A DNA stretch of 59,612 nt from Mesorhizobium sp. 1M-11 (GCF_001303895.1 NZ_LJSD01000067.1:1-59612); one strand, 5' to 3'. Shown: positions 27,705 to 37,197, counted from the first letter of the stretch. The notes: generated by a model from the sequence alone, not told the origin. Translations and numbers: made by a program.

Positions 27705-29402
27705 TCATCGTGGCGCCGCCATCTCCTTGATCACCTGGTCGCGCAGCTCACGGCGCAGGATCTTGCCGACATTCGTACGCGGCAGATCGTCCCTGAACTC
27801 GATGTATTTCGGCTTCTTGTAGCCGGTAAGATGCTTGACGCAGAACTCCGCCAGCACCTCCTTGGTGAGAGTTGGATCTTTCCGCACCACGAACATCATC
27901 ACCGCTTCGCCGGAATTCTTGTCCGGCACGCCGACGACAGCGGCTTCCAGGACACCCGGATGCAGCACGGCGACGGCCTCGACCTCGTTCGGATAGACGT
28001 TGAACCCCGAAACCAGGATCATGTCCTTCTTGCGGTCGACAATCCTCACATAGCCATTGTCGTCCATGATGCCGACATCACCGGATTTGAAGAAGCCGTC
28101 CGGCGTCATCACCTTCTCTGTCTCATCGGGCCGGTTCCAATAGCCGGACATGACTTGCGGCCCACGGATGGCGATCTCGCCGGGCTGACCATGCGGCACA
28201 TCATGGCCGTCATCATCGAGGAGCCTGATCTCGACATTTGGCAAGGGCAAGCCGATCGTGCCGGTGTAGGCATCGTTGTCGGTTGGATTACAGGCGATAC
28301 CGGAAGAGGTTTCAGACAGGCCATAGCCTTCGACGATCGGACAACCGGTCACCGCCAGCCATTTCCTGGCCACCGCCTCCTGCACCGCCATGCCGCCGCC
28401 ATTGGCGATGCGGAACTGCGAGAAATCCAGCTTGGCGAATTCCGGATTGTTGGCGAGCGCGTTGAACAGCGTGTTGACGCCCGGCATGACGTGGAAGCGG
28501 TATTTTGCCATTTCCCTGATCGTCGCCGGGATATCGCGCGGATTGGGGATCAGCACATTGACCCCACCGGTACGCATCGCAAGCAGTCCGCAAGTGATGA
28601 AGGCGTAGACGTGATAGAGTGGCAGTGCGGTGATGAAGGTCAGCTGGCCGCTGATCGGCCTGCGTTTGAGACCAGGCTGCGTCCACGCTTCGGAAGCAAG
28701 CAGGTTGGCGATGATGGTGCGGTGGAGCAGCGTCGCCCCTTTGGAAACGCCGGTGGTGCCACCAGTATATTGCAGTACCGCCGCATCGTTGGGCCCGATT
28801 TCCGGCCGATCGAATTTCTTGCCCCTGCCTGCTGCCAGCGCAGCGCCGAAGCGCACCGCGCCGGGCAACGAAAAGGCCGGTATCGCCTTCTTGACCTTGC
28901 GCAACACCAGATTGGCGACCATGCCCTTCGGGAAACCCAGCAAATCGCCGACACTGGCCAAGACGACATGCTTGACGGGCGTGTTGCGGATGACCTCCTG
29001 CAAAGTGGCTGCGAAATTCTCGAGGATGACGATCGCCTGCGCGCCGGAATCGTTGAGCTGATGCTCCAGTTCGCGCGGCGTGTAGAGCGGGTTGACGTTG
29101 ACCACGATGAAACCGGCACGCATGACGGCCGCGACTGCGATCGGATATTGCAGCACATTCGGCATCATGATGGCGACGCGGTCGCCGCGCTTCAAACCGA
29201 GCCCCTGCAGATAGGCCGCGAAATCGCGTGAAAGGCTGTCGACTTCGCCGAAGGTCAGGGCCTTGTCCATGAAGACATAGGCCTTTTCGTTCCTGTATTT
29301 CGCGAAGCTCTCTTCGAACAGCGCAACGACCGACGAATACTGATTGATGTCGACCTCGGCCGGCACGCCGGCAGGGTAATTCCTTACCCAGATACGCTCC
29401 AT
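27705..29402 (-). CDS. fadD: long-chain fatty acid-CoA ligase
   Basis: AMP-forming acyl-CoA synthetase of about 565 residues. The P-loop-like motif is QYTGGTTGVSKGATLLH; later motifs are VEGYGLSETSSG, FFKSGDVGIMDDNGYV and the KILRRELR end with the catalytic Lys in NVGKILRR. As first gene of the fadD-maoC-phaC-phaZ unit it should activate fatty acids for PHA formation. It is divergent from the wax ester synthase gene, which would use the same acyl-CoA. Confidence 0.9.
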   Translation of the reverse strand: MERIWVRNYPAGVPAEVDINQYSSVVALFEESFAKYRNEKAYVFMDKALTFGEVDSLSRDFAAYLQGLGLKRGDRVAIMMPNVLQYPIAVAAVMRAGFIVVNVNPLYTPRELEHQLNDSGAQAIVILENFAATLQEVIRNTPVKHVVLASVGDLLGFPKGMVANLVLRKVKKAIPAFSLPGAVRFGAALAAGRGKKFDRPEIGPNDAAVLQYTGGTTGVSKGATLLHRTIIANLLASEAWTQPGLKRRPISGQLTFITALPLYHVYAFITCGLLAMRTGGVNVLIPNPRDIPATIREMAKYRFHVMPGVNTLFNALANNPEFAKLDFSQFRIANGGGMAVQEAVARKWLAVTGCPIVEGYGLSETSSGIACNPTDNDAYTGTIGLPLPNVEIRLLDDDGHDVPHGQPGEIAIRGPQVMSGYWNRPDETEKVMTPDGFFKSGDVGIMDDNGYVRIVDRKKDMILVSGFNVYPNEVEAVAVLHPGVLEAAVVGVPDKNSGEAVMMFVVRKDPTLTKEVLAEFCVKHLTGYKKPKYIEFRDDLPRTNVGKILRRELRDQVIKEMAAPR

Positions 29403-29632
29403 GCGCTCCTCCCCTGGATCGCGCTTTCCTACAATCTAGACGCGCAGGAAATGCTTGGGAAGCGGCACATAGTGTCTTAGGCGGCTCACAGTGATTACCC
29501 AGCGGAAACGTGTTGCGGCATGCAAGACCCGACCTCACCGTGCGGCAGCTTGCCTTTGCCCACGATCCGGCAAATGATCCGAAAAGGAGGGCCGGAGCGG
29601 CTATTGAGCGCTACGGTGGCCGGGAGGAACGC

Positions 29633-31075
29633 ATGAAGCAGCTCGGCGGCATCGATGCCACCTTTCTCTACATGGAGACGCCGGAAACGCCGATGCATGT
29701 CGCCGGGCTGACGCTCTATGAGCCGCCCGCCGACCTTTCAGGCTCGTTCTACGACCACTTCAAGGAATTCTTCCTCACCCGTATGCATCTGGCGCCCATC
29801 TTCGAAAAGAAGCTCGCCCGCACGGTGCTGGAACTCGACCACCCGGCCTGGGTCGACGCCGGCGAGATCGACGTTTCGTATCATTTGCGCCGCGCGACCT
29901 TGGGCTCGCCGGGCAATTGGAAGCAGCTCGAGGACCTGGTTGGCGAACTGCATTCAACCCTGCTCGACCGCTCGCGGCCGCTTTGGCAGTTCACGGTGAT
30001 CGATGGTCTCGAGGACGGCAATGTCGCCATCTACTCCAAGGTGCATCATGCCGCCATCGATGGCGGTGCCGGCATGGCGATCGCGGCAGCCCTCTATGAC
30101 ATGTCGCCCCAGCCGCGAAAGGTGAAGCCGCCAGAACCAAAACCAGCCGTCCGCAAGCCGACGATCGAGGAACGTGCCATCCTCGGCATCAATGATGTGG
30201 TGCAGAATGTTATGCGCCAGCAGATCAAAGCGCTGGAAGCCATGCCGCAGGTCCTCGGAACGCTGACGGACCTTCTCATCGCCAAAAGCGGCAGCGGAGA
30301 AGGCCTGCCTGGCATTCCCGACCTGTTGGCACCAAAGACGCCGTTCAATGTCACCATTACCGCGCAGCGATCTTTTGCAGCCCGCGCCTTGTCGCTGAGC
30401 GATGCCAAGACAATCGCCAAGGCGACGGGCACCAAGATCAACGACGTGGTGATGGCTGTGAGCGCTGGAGCGTTGCGCGCCTATCTGGAGGATCACGAAG
30501 CGCTACCGAAGAAACCGCTGGTGGCTTTCGTGCCAATTTCGCTGCGCCAGCCGGGCGACATGGACGCTTCCAACCAGGTTTTCGGCATGTTCTGCCCGAT
30601 TGCCACGGAACTTGCCAATCCGCTGGAACGACTGATGAAGATCCGCAAAGACAGTGGTGATTCCAAGAGCTTGGCTGGAACTGTGAAAGACGTTTCACCG
30701 AAGGACTATACGCTGCTGGGTGCGCCGATCCTGTTCCCCGGCCTCGCCCAGCTCTATGGCCGTACCGGCCTCGCCGACGTGATGCCGTCGACCACAAACC
30801 TGACCATCTCCAATGTTCCTGGCCCTCCAATCCCGGTTTTCTGTGCCGGGGCCAAGGTGCTCGCGATGTTCCCCGTTTCGATCCCCATCCACGGCATCGC
30901 ACTCAACATCACCGTGCAGAGCTATCAGGACCGGCTCGATTTCGGCATCACCGCCGACCGTCGCGCCGTACCCGACATCGATCACCTCGGCGACCTGTTG
31001 ATCACGGCGATGGCGGAGCTCAAGGCGGCAGCCGAAAAGCTGCAGCCGCCTTCGCCGAAAGATGCAAAACGGTGA
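29633..31075 (+). CDS. wax ester synthase/diacylglycerol acyltransferase (WS/DGAT)
   Basis: About 480 residues. The acyltransferase motif HHAAIDG is at residues 138-144, PLWQF at 116-120, and the N-terminus GGIDATFLYMETPETPMH and later NVPGPPIP are typical of the family. It would join acyl-CoA to fatty alcohols or diacylglycerol to form neutral lipids. The start at 29633 has GGGAGG 6 bases upstream; ORF sequence further upstream is unconserved. It is divergent from fadD with a 230-bp shared promoter region in which I see no clear operator. Confidence 0.9.
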   Translation: MKQLGGIDATFLYMETPETPMHVAGLTLYEPPADLSGSFYDHFKEFFLTRMHLAPIFEKKLARTVLELDHPAWVDAGEIDVSYHLRRATLGSPGNWKQLEDLVGELHSTLLDRSRPLWQFTVIDGLEDGNVAIYSKVHHAAIDGGAGMAIAAALYDMSPQPRKVKPPEPKPAVRKPTIEERAILGINDVVQNVMRQQIKALEAMPQVLGTLTDLLIAKSGSGEGLPGIPDLLAPKTPFNVTITAQRSFAARALSLSDAKTIAKATGTKINDVVMAVSAGALRAYLEDHEALPKKPLVAFVPISLRQPGDMDASNQVFGMFCPIATELANPLERLMKIRKDSGDSKSLAGTVKDVSPKDYTLLGAPILFPGLAQLYGRTGLADVMPSTTNLTISNVPGPPIPVFCAGAKVLAMFPVSIPIHGIALNITVQSYQDRLDFGITADRRAVPDIDHLGDLLITAMAELKAAAEKLQPPSPKDAKR

Positions 31076-31177
31076 ACCCGCTGCCGCTGCGGAAACCGTG
31101 CGCAATATTGCAGTTTTGTGAACAAAAGCGGCATAGTCTGCGTTGAGTGCAGCTGGAATCAACCGACGGGAGCCGTG

Positions 31178-31951
31178 ATGGCCCACGCTGATACGCTGAA
31201 ACCGCCTTCGCGACTGCTGTTCGCGCTTGAACTCAGGGCATTGCCCGAACTTGGCGGTTTCGTCGCCTCACTGCCACTTCTGACGGCGCTGGCGCCACGC
31301 GGCGACGGACATCCCGTGCTGGTGTTACCGGGCCTCGTCACCAGCGATCGCTCGACGGTGGCGCTGCGCGGTTTCCTGAAATCCAAGGGTTACGCCACCT
31401 ATGGCTGGGATCTCGGCCGGAACTACGGCCCCTTGCCTGGGGTCGAGCGCAAGATGGTTGACCGCCTCAAGGCGCTGGCCGACAAGCATGGCCGCAAGGT
31501 GAGCCTCGTCGGCTGGAGCCTTGGCGGCATCTATGCGCGGCAACTCGCCAAGATGCTGCCCGACGAAGTCCGCCTGGTAATCACCTTGGGCAGTCCGTTC
31601 AACGGCGATCCGCGCGCAACCAACGCCTGGAAACTCTACGAGTTTACCTCTGGCCACAAGGTTGATGACCGCGAAGGCCATATGGGCGGCGCGATCTCGG
31701 AATCACCCGAGGTGCCGACGACGGCAATCTATAGCCGTACTGACGGCATCTGTGCCTGGCAGGCCTGCATGGAAAACGAACTGCCGCACACCGAGAGCAT
31801 CGAGGTTGAAGCGAGCCATTGCGGCCTCGGCCATCACCCTGCAGCGGTCTATGCCATTGCCGACCGCCTGGCGCAGATCGAGGGCGAATGGAGACCTTTT
31901 GACCGCAGCGGCTTCAAGAGCCTGTTCTTTCCCGACCCGAAACGGAACTGA
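31178..31951 (+). CDS. alpha/beta hydrolase, lipase/esterase-like
   Basis: About 257 residues. Elements are PVLVLPGLVTSDRSTVALRG, the nucleophile elbow LVGWSLGGIYARQLA, TLGSPFNGDP, IYSRTDGICAWQACME with a probable catalytic Asp, and SHCGLGHHPAAVYAIADRL with the His. It resembles bacterial triacylglycerol lipases/esterases. Lying 102 bp after the WS/DGAT gene on the same strand, it may act on neutral lipids. The start at 31178 (MAHADTLKPPSR) follows GGGAG. Confidence 0.82.
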   Translation: MAHADTLKPPSRLLFALELRALPELGGFVASLPLLTALAPRGDGHPVLVLPGLVTSDRSTVALRGFLKSKGYATYGWDLGRNYGPLPGVERKMVDRLKALADKHGRKVSLVGWSLGGIYARQLAKMLPDEVRLVITLGSPFNGDPRATNAWKLYEFTSGHKVDDREGHMGGAISESPEVPTTAIYSRTDGICAWQACMENELPHTESIEVEASHCGLGHHPAAVYAIADRLAQIEGEWRPFDRSGFKSLFFPDPKRN

Positions 31952-31988
31952 GACCGGCCGCTATTGTGGCCCAAGGCGCAGGCCTCTG

Positions 31989-33494
31989 CTACTCGGCCGC
32001 CTGCTGTTCCGGCACGTCGTCCAGCCGGTTGGGGTCCCCCGGCGCAGTCTCGCAACCGAGATCGGGAAACGCAACGACGCGCCGTCCGTGGAAATCGGTG
32101 CGCAATACAGCCAGGCCGCGCTCTTCGAAGAAAGACAGGAGCCGGCGTGCGCGGCGTGCCGACTGCGTGCCGTAGGCTCGCGCCAGCGCGGCATCGGAGG
32201 GACAGGGCGAGCCCGTCACCGCCGCCTGCGCGACGATCAGGAACACCGCCTGCAGATCCTCGGGAACGTCGGCGGAAAGCCCCAGCGCCTGCTGCCAGAC
32301 ATCGCTTGCTGCCGTTGTCTCGTCGATACCGGTCTTGGCGATGGCCAGCCGCCGCCGGAAGACCGAAAGCCCAAGGGGTTCACCTGGTACGCGGCGAATA
32401 CGGCAACGCACCAGGAAATCCTGGTAAAGCAATGAATCCGCTCTGAAAGCAGTATCCGGATCTTCAACGATCTCCGCCAGAACCGCCTTGATCAGCGCCT
32501 CGCGCTCGACCTCGTCGAACAGGGTCGGCGCCGGCTCCGAAGTCGCAGCCTGCTCAGGCAATGCACGCGACAGCTGCTCCAGGATGTCAGCGGTGGGTGT
32601 CGGCGCGGGCGGGCGTGGACGACGCACCACCGGCTGGCGCAACTCCTCCGGGCTCGGCGTCAGGATCAGGCTCTCGACATCCTCGATCGCCTCCGGCAGC
32701 GGAGTCAGCTTGGGGCTGACCGAGCGCGCCGAAGTCTCGACCGTGCCGATGGCGACCGGCAGTGGCCGCCGCGACATGGCTGGCCCCAGCGCCACGAAAT
32801 TGCCACGCGCCAGATCACGAAACATCTCCGCCTGGCGCCGTTCCATGCCGAGCAGATCGGCAGCGCGTGCCATGTCGATGTCGAGGAAGGTGCGCCCCAT
32901 CAGGAAGTTGGAAGCTTCCGCCGCCACGTTCTTGGCCAGCTTGGCTAGGCGCTGCGTGGCGATGACGCCGGCAAGGCCGCGCTTGCGGCCGCGACACATC
33001 AGGTTGGTCATGGCGCCGAGCGAGACCTTGCGTGCTTCGTCGGAAACCTCACCGGCCACCGCCGGCGCAAACAGCTGAGCCTCGTCCACCACCACCAGCA
33101 CGGGGTACCAGTAGTCACGCTCGGCATCGAACATGCCGTTGAGAAAGGCGGCGGCGCCACGCATCTGCTGTTCGACGTCGAGACCTTCCAGATTGAGCAC
33201 GACCGAAGCGCGATGCTGGCGAATGCGGCCGGCAATGCCCGTGAGTTCAGCTTCCGTGCGCTGCGCGTCGACCACGACATGGCCAAAACGGTCGGCGAGC
33301 GTAACGAAATCGCCTTCCGGATCGATCACCACCTGCTGAACCCAGGGCGCGCTCTGTTCGAGCAGACGGCGCAGGAGATGCGATTTACCAGAGCCGGAAT
33401 TGCCTTGCACCAGCAGGCGCGTCGCCAGCAATTCTTCAAGATCGAGCGTGGCGGCCGCGCCCGACGCCGTCCCCATCTCGATGGCTACCTTCAT
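31989..33494 (-). CDS. HerA-like ATP-binding protein (DUF87 type)
   Basis: About 501 residues. The N-terminal ATPase has Walker A VQGNSGSGKSHLLRRLLE (about residues 29-46), a QQVVIDPEGDFV segment, Walker B VLVVVDEAQLFAP and CRGRKRGLAGVIATQRLA. These match the HerA/FtsK-like DUF87 superfamily. A Pro-rich linker (about 290-310) joins a C-terminal part without a recognised domain. Related genes often occur with nurA nucleases or in defence loci; no such partner is here. Function is unknown, probably in DNA handling. Confidence 0.75.
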   Translation of the reverse strand: MKVAIEMGTASGAAATLDLEELLATRLLVQGNSGSGKSHLLRRLLEQSAPWVQQVVIDPEGDFVTLADRFGHVVVDAQRTEAELTGIAGRIRQHRASVVLNLEGLDVEQQMRGAAAFLNGMFDAERDYWYPVLVVVDEAQLFAPAVAGEVSDEARKVSLGAMTNLMCRGRKRGLAGVIATQRLAKLAKNVAAEASNFLMGRTFLDIDMARAADLLGMERRQAEMFRDLARGNFVALGPAMSRRPLPVAIGTVETSARSVSPKLTPLPEAIEDVESLILTPSPEELRQPVVRRPRPPAPTPTADILEQLSRALPEQAATSEPAPTLFDEVEREALIKAVLAEIVEDPDTAFRADSLLYQDFLVRCRIRRVPGEPLGLSVFRRRLAIAKTGIDETTAASDVWQQALGLSADVPEDLQAVFLIVAQAAVTGSPCPSDAALARAYGTQSARRARRLLSFFEERGLAVLRTDFHGRRVVAFPDLGCETAPGDPNRLDDVPEQQAAE

Positions 33495-33504
33495 TCAAAA
33501 CCCC

Positions 33505-33735
33505 GGCCCAATTCTAGAGCGTTTCCGCATTGTCGGAAACGCTCTAACTCTTTGTTTTTACGCAATTCCGGACGCAAAACCGCTGCGCACTTTTGCTGGA
33601 ATTGCTCTAAAGTGGAGCACGATCACCGTGAATCGGCACTCCGCTCCATATTTTGTTTTGCGCATGATTCTTTCCCGAAAAGTCTGCAACTTTTCGGAAC
33701 CATGCTCCAGACATTTGGAGGCGACGTCTAACATC
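33505..33735. repeat. rhizobial intergenic palindromic repeat mosaic (RIME-like)
   Basis: AGAGCGTTTCCGCATTG pairs with CGGAAACGCTCT; GACGCAAAACCGCTGCGC, TTTTGCTGGAATTGCTCTA and a final CCCGAAAAGTCTGCAACTTTT-type hairpin with flanking GCATGATTC and CCATGCTCC follow. The GAGCG...GCTCT and CCGAAAA...TTTTCGG modules are shared with 24402-24506 and 44762-44815. It fills most of the 293-bp gap between two minus-strand genes; no gene is visible there. Confidence 0.7.
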
Positions 33736-33787
33736 CCGCCGGCTTGCGATGCAGGGGACGAATGTCGAAACCCACAGAAGAGCTGCC

Positions 33788-35056
33788 CTACCCCGCCAGG
33801 ATCGAAGTGTCGAGGTCACTCGCCTTGGTCAGTCCGGCCAACGCCAGCGTCAGGTCGAATTCAGCGACGATGTTGCGGATCACCTCGCGCACGCCGTTCT
33901 CACCTGCGAGCGCCAATCCGTAGACATAGGGCCGGCCGATCAGCACGGCGGTCGCGCCGAGTGCCAGTGCCTTGGCGACGTCGCTGCCCGAGCGGACACC
34001 GGAATCGAGCAGGACCGGCAAGCCATTGGCTTTGGAAACGATACTCGGCAAGGCGTCCAGTGTGGCGATCTCGCCGTCGACCTGGCGACCGCCATGATTG
34101 GAAACAATGATGCCGTCGACGCCCTGCTCCTGCGCCAGCCGTGCATCGTCGGCATGGCGGATGCCCTTCAGCAGGATCGGTAGCTTCGTCATGTCGCGCA
34201 GCCGTTTGATATCAACCCAGTTCAAGTCCGGTCGCGAATAGGTCGCGGTGAAATGGGCAACGGCAGCCCGCATCTGCTGCATCGACAGGCCGAACTCCTT
34301 GCCCTTGCGGCGCAAGCTGAGCGCAGTCGAAATCAGATCGAACCCGCGCGGCCTGATTCCGGTTTCCGGAGGACCGGGCGGAATCTTGCTCTTGAAGACG
34401 GGATCGCTGAGATACTGGCCGAGCCCCAGACCGCGCAGAAACGGCAGGTAGGCAGCGTCGAGATCGCGCGGGCGCCAGCCGAGCAGCGTCGTGTCAAGCG
34501 TGACGGCGATCGCCTCGCAGCCGCATTTCTCGGCCCGCGCGACCACCGAACGGACAAAATCATCGTCACTCGACCAATAGAGCTGAAACCAGCGCGGCGC
34601 ATCGCCCATGGCGGCAGCGCATTGCTCCATCGGCACGGATGCCTGGTTGGAAAAGACATAGGCAATATTTTCCGCAGCTGCGGCGCGAGCAACGGCAAGG
34701 TCCGCCTCCGGATGCACCATCTCCAGCACGCCGATCGGGTCGAGCAGGACAGGAACGGCGTGACGGCGACCAAAGAGCGTAACTGAAAGGTCGCGGCGGG
34801 AAACATCACGCAACACGCGCGGAACGATCTGATGACGATCGAATGCGGCTCGATTGGCCCGCATCGTGACTTCACCGCCGGCCCCTCCGACAATGTAGGC
34901 AGCCGCTTCCGGCGTCATCTTGCGGATCGCCGCCTGCTCCAGAAGGTCCGGAGCGACCGGCACGGTCGGACGTTTGCCGCCGGCGCCGGTTACATAGATC
35001 TGCATCTGGCGCAGACGGCCTGGGCTGACGTCCGGCTTTTTCTGCTCGGTGCTCAT
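33788..35056 (-). CDS. FMN-dependent alpha-hydroxyacid oxidase/dehydrogenase
   Basis: About 422 residues of the glycolate oxidase/lactate oxidase/LldD family. Visible are YIVGGAGGEVTMRANRAAF, the FMN-binding PVLLDPIGVLEMVHPEADLA, WFQLYWSSDDDFV, TLDTTLLGWRPRDLD, LPILLKGIRHADDA and the active-site SNHGGRQVDG. The length and the GWRPRDLD region look closer to lactate 2-monooxygenase-like members than to LldD. The substrate is uncertain. A phasin gene precedes it by 15 bp in the same direction. Confidence 0.85.
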   Translation of the reverse strand: MSTEQKKPDVSPGRLRQMQIYVTGAGGKRPTVPVAPDLLEQAAIRKMTPEAAAYIVGGAGGEVTMRANRAAFDRHQIVPRVLRDVSRRDLSVTLFGRRHAVPVLLDPIGVLEMVHPEADLAVARAAAAENIAYVFSNQASVPMEQCAAAMGDAPRWFQLYWSSDDDFVRSVVARAEKCGCEAIAVTLDTTLLGWRPRDLDAAYLPFLRGLGLGQYLSDPVFKSKIPPGPPETGIRPRGFDLISTALSLRRKGKEFGLSMQQMRAAVAHFTATYSRPDLNWVDIKRLRDMTKLPILLKGIRHADDARLAQEQGVDGIIVSNHGGRQVDGEIATLDALPSIVSKANGLPVLLDSGVRSGSDVAKALALGATAVLIGRPYVYGLALAGENGVREVIRNIVAEFDLTLALAGLTKASDLDTSILAG

Positions 35057-35071
35057 GGAATGCTGAGGAGA

Positions 35072-35500
35072 TTATTTCTTCTCGTAACTCTGCCGGATCT
35101 CGTCCATTGCATCCTTGATACGAGCCCGCAGGATATCGACCGATTCCGTGCCCGATTTCTTGACGATATCGGCCACCTCGCCGGCGTTCTTTACTGCCGC
35201 TTCGAAGGATTTGCGGGTAAAATCCGCCTGTTTGGCCACCAATTCCTGCGGATTGCCGGGAGCGCGGTAGTTTTGGACGAGCTCCGTGATCTCACGCAAT
35301 GAATCCTGCAGTACCTCACGTTGCTTGGTCATGACTGACGAAGCGCCTGTTGCTGTGGCTCTAGCCGATTTCTCCAGCGCCTCGAGGTTCTTGCGGTGGT
35401 GGCTGAGGATGGCGTCGATATCCACCTGCGGCATTCTCAGATCGCGGCCGAGCTTGCTGAACATGTCCATGAAGGATTCGGGTTCGGGCTGTTTGGCCAT
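35072..35500 (-). CDS. phasin family protein
   Basis: Small helical protein of about 142 residues with the phasin_2 pattern: RMPQVDIDAILSHHRKNLEA, then long amphipathic heptads and VKKSGTESVDILRARIKDAMDEI. Phasins coat PHA granules, which fits the nearby phaC/phaZ. I start it at 35500 (MAKQPEPESFMDMFS), with GGAGGAG upstream; the frame is open to 35569. It lies just before the hydroxyacid oxidase gene. Confidence 0.85.
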   Translation of the reverse strand: MAKQPEPESFMDMFSKLGRDLRMPQVDIDAILSHHRKNLEALEKSARATATGASSVMTKQREVLQDSLREITELVQNYRAPGNPQELVAKQADFTRKSFEAAVKNAGEVADIVKKSGTESVDILRARIKDAMDEIRQSYEKK

Positions 35501-35598
35501 GGTCGTCTTCTCCTCCTCTAGATTTCGATCTTCGGGGTCATGCGCTTGTCGCTGGCACGATTGCCGCAAAGGTCAGAATAGACCAGGGAATACAACCG

Positions 35599-36897
35599 TC
35601 AATTGACGAGAAACAGCCGTTCCATCATGTAGAGCGCCAAGCCGGCCAGACCGCCAATGATCATGCCGTTGAACCGGATGTATTGCAGGTCGCGACCGAT
35701 GTTCATTTCGATCAACCGGGTCAGTTGCGCGAGATCCCAGCGCTTGACCTGATCGGCGATGAATTTCGAGACCCCGCTCTTCTGGCTTTCCACGAAGGAG
35801 GCAAGAGCAACGACAAATCCCTGGTTCATGTCGGCCCTGATCTGCGGATCACCGGCCAGGTGCCGCCCGACTTCGATGAACATGCCGGTCAGATGTTGCC
35901 GGATCATCGAATTCTCGGCGACCGCGTCCTGCTCGATGAAGCGACGCAGGCTGTCCCACATGTCATGCGCCAGGTCACGGATTTCCGGCCGCGCAAGGAA
36001 ACCGCGTTTCAGCCGCTCGGCGCGACGGGCATATTCTTTCGATTGGCGCAGCCGCTCGATGAACTTCGCGACGAAACGGTCGAACTCCTCGCGCATGGGA
36101 TGATCGGGATCGGCCCTCACCTCCTCCAGCAACGAGCCAGCGGATGCAACGATCTTCTTCAGGAGATAGGCGTCGGCGCGGAACAGGTTGAACAGTGAAG
36201 GCAACTCCTCGCGGATCTTCTCACGCATGGCTGCCAGCGCCTGCTCGTCATTGAGGAAGCGACCGATGACCCGGGTGAATTCGTCGAACAGCTTCTGGTG
36301 GCGGCGATCCTCTGTGAAAGCCTCGAGCAATTCCGCAGCCAGCGGGGCCACCTGGACCTTTTCCATCTGTTCCAGCATGCGCTGGGTGACGAAACCGCGC
36401 AGGCCAGATTGCTCGATGGCCCCAAGTGTCTGGGGCACCAGCCGCACGACGAAGCGCGAAAGACCCGCCGCCCGCTCTTCGTCGGCCAGCCAGTCGGCGA
36501 CCAGGGAAGCAAAGTCGACTTCGTTCAGCTTTTCCCGGACCGGATCGGGCGCGAGGAAATTGACCTCGATGAAACGGCCGAGATTGTCGGCGATGCGGGT
36601 CTGGTTCTCCGGGATGATCGCCGTATGCGGGATCGGCAATCCGAGCGGTCGCTTGAACAGCGCCACCACGGCATACCAGTCAGCCAGGCCGCCAATGGTG
36701 GCAGCTTCGGCGAAAGCAGCAATGAAAGCGAGCCAAGGATAGCTCCCCTCCAGCGACTTCGAGATGGCGAAAACCACCACACAAAGCGCAAGCGCTGCGG
36801 CCGCCACGAACTTCGTGCGCCGTAGCGCGGCGAGTTTCACTTCGGCATCCTTGTCGGTGCTCAGAAATCCCGTGGCGGTAGCATCCTGCTGCGACAT
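35599..36897 (-). CDS. DUF445 family membrane protein
   Basis: About 432 residues. An N-terminal hydrophobic helix (FVAAAALALCVVVFAI) and the family signature AATIGGLADWYAVVALFKRPLG are followed by a long helical region with NLGRFIEVNFL and a C-terminal helix GMIIGGLAGLALYMMERLFL. DUF445/YjiN proteins are inner-membrane proteins of unknown function. The start at 36897 (MSQQDATATGFLS) has AGGAGCGG upstream; an upstream TTG at 36930 is less likely. Confidence 0.83.
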   Translation of the reverse strand: MSQQDATATGFLSTDKDAEVKLAALRRTKFVAAAALALCVVVFAISKSLEGSYPWLAFIAAFAEAATIGGLADWYAVVALFKRPLGLPIPHTAIIPENQTRIADNLGRFIEVNFLAPDPVREKLNEVDFASLVADWLADEERAAGLSRFVVRLVPQTLGAIEQSGLRGFVTQRMLEQMEKVQVAPLAAELLEAFTEDRRHQKLFDEFTRVIGRFLNDEQALAAMREKIREELPSLFNLFRADAYLLKKIVASAGSLLEEVRADPDHPMREEFDRFVAKFIERLRQSKEYARRAERLKRGFLARPEIRDLAHDMWDSLRRFIEQDAVAENSMIRQHLTGMFIEVGRHLAGDPQIRADMNQGFVVALASFVESQKSGVSKFIADQVKRWDLAQLTRLIEMNIGRDLQYIRFNGMIIGGLAGLALYMMERLFLVN

Positions 36898-37076
36898 CGA
36901 CGGTCCGCTCCTGCCTGTTGCTTGAAACAAAGCTTAGCATCGGAAAATGGGATTGCGCATGCCGATTGCTATGCGACATCGGCCACAAGCCGAGCCATAT
37001 TACGGCACTCCCAGCCTCATATCGCTTAGCCAGCAATAATTTAAATGTTTTTCTGACAATAGGTTAGCTGCAATAT

Positions 37077-37111
37077 TGCAATGCAACAAAAATCCATGTT
37101 GCATTGCACAA
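37077..37111. promoter_or_regulatory. two candidate PhaR operators upstream of the phasin gene
   Basis: TGCATTGCACAA at 37100-37111 fits the PhaR consensus TGCRNYGCASMA, as I recall it from Bradyrhizobium, at every position. TGCAATGCAACA at 37077-37088 fits with one mismatch. The starts are 23 bp apart, about two helical turns, and lie 87-121 bp before the phasin ATG. The rest of the 36898-37197 gap shows AT-rich promoter-like sequence but no gene. Confidence 0.6.
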
Positions 37112-37197
37112 AAATCGTCTCTATATGCTCGCCATGCTCCGGGTCGATCATGAACGGAGCGCAACCCATAGCTCCTTTATGAGGATGGAGAATCGCC

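Noticed and set aside
25491..29231. Long plus-strand open frames opposite phaC (25491-26768) and fadD (27831-29231)
   Set aside because: Both lie wholly inside well-supported genes on the other strand and show no domain, signal peptide or ribosome-binding site.
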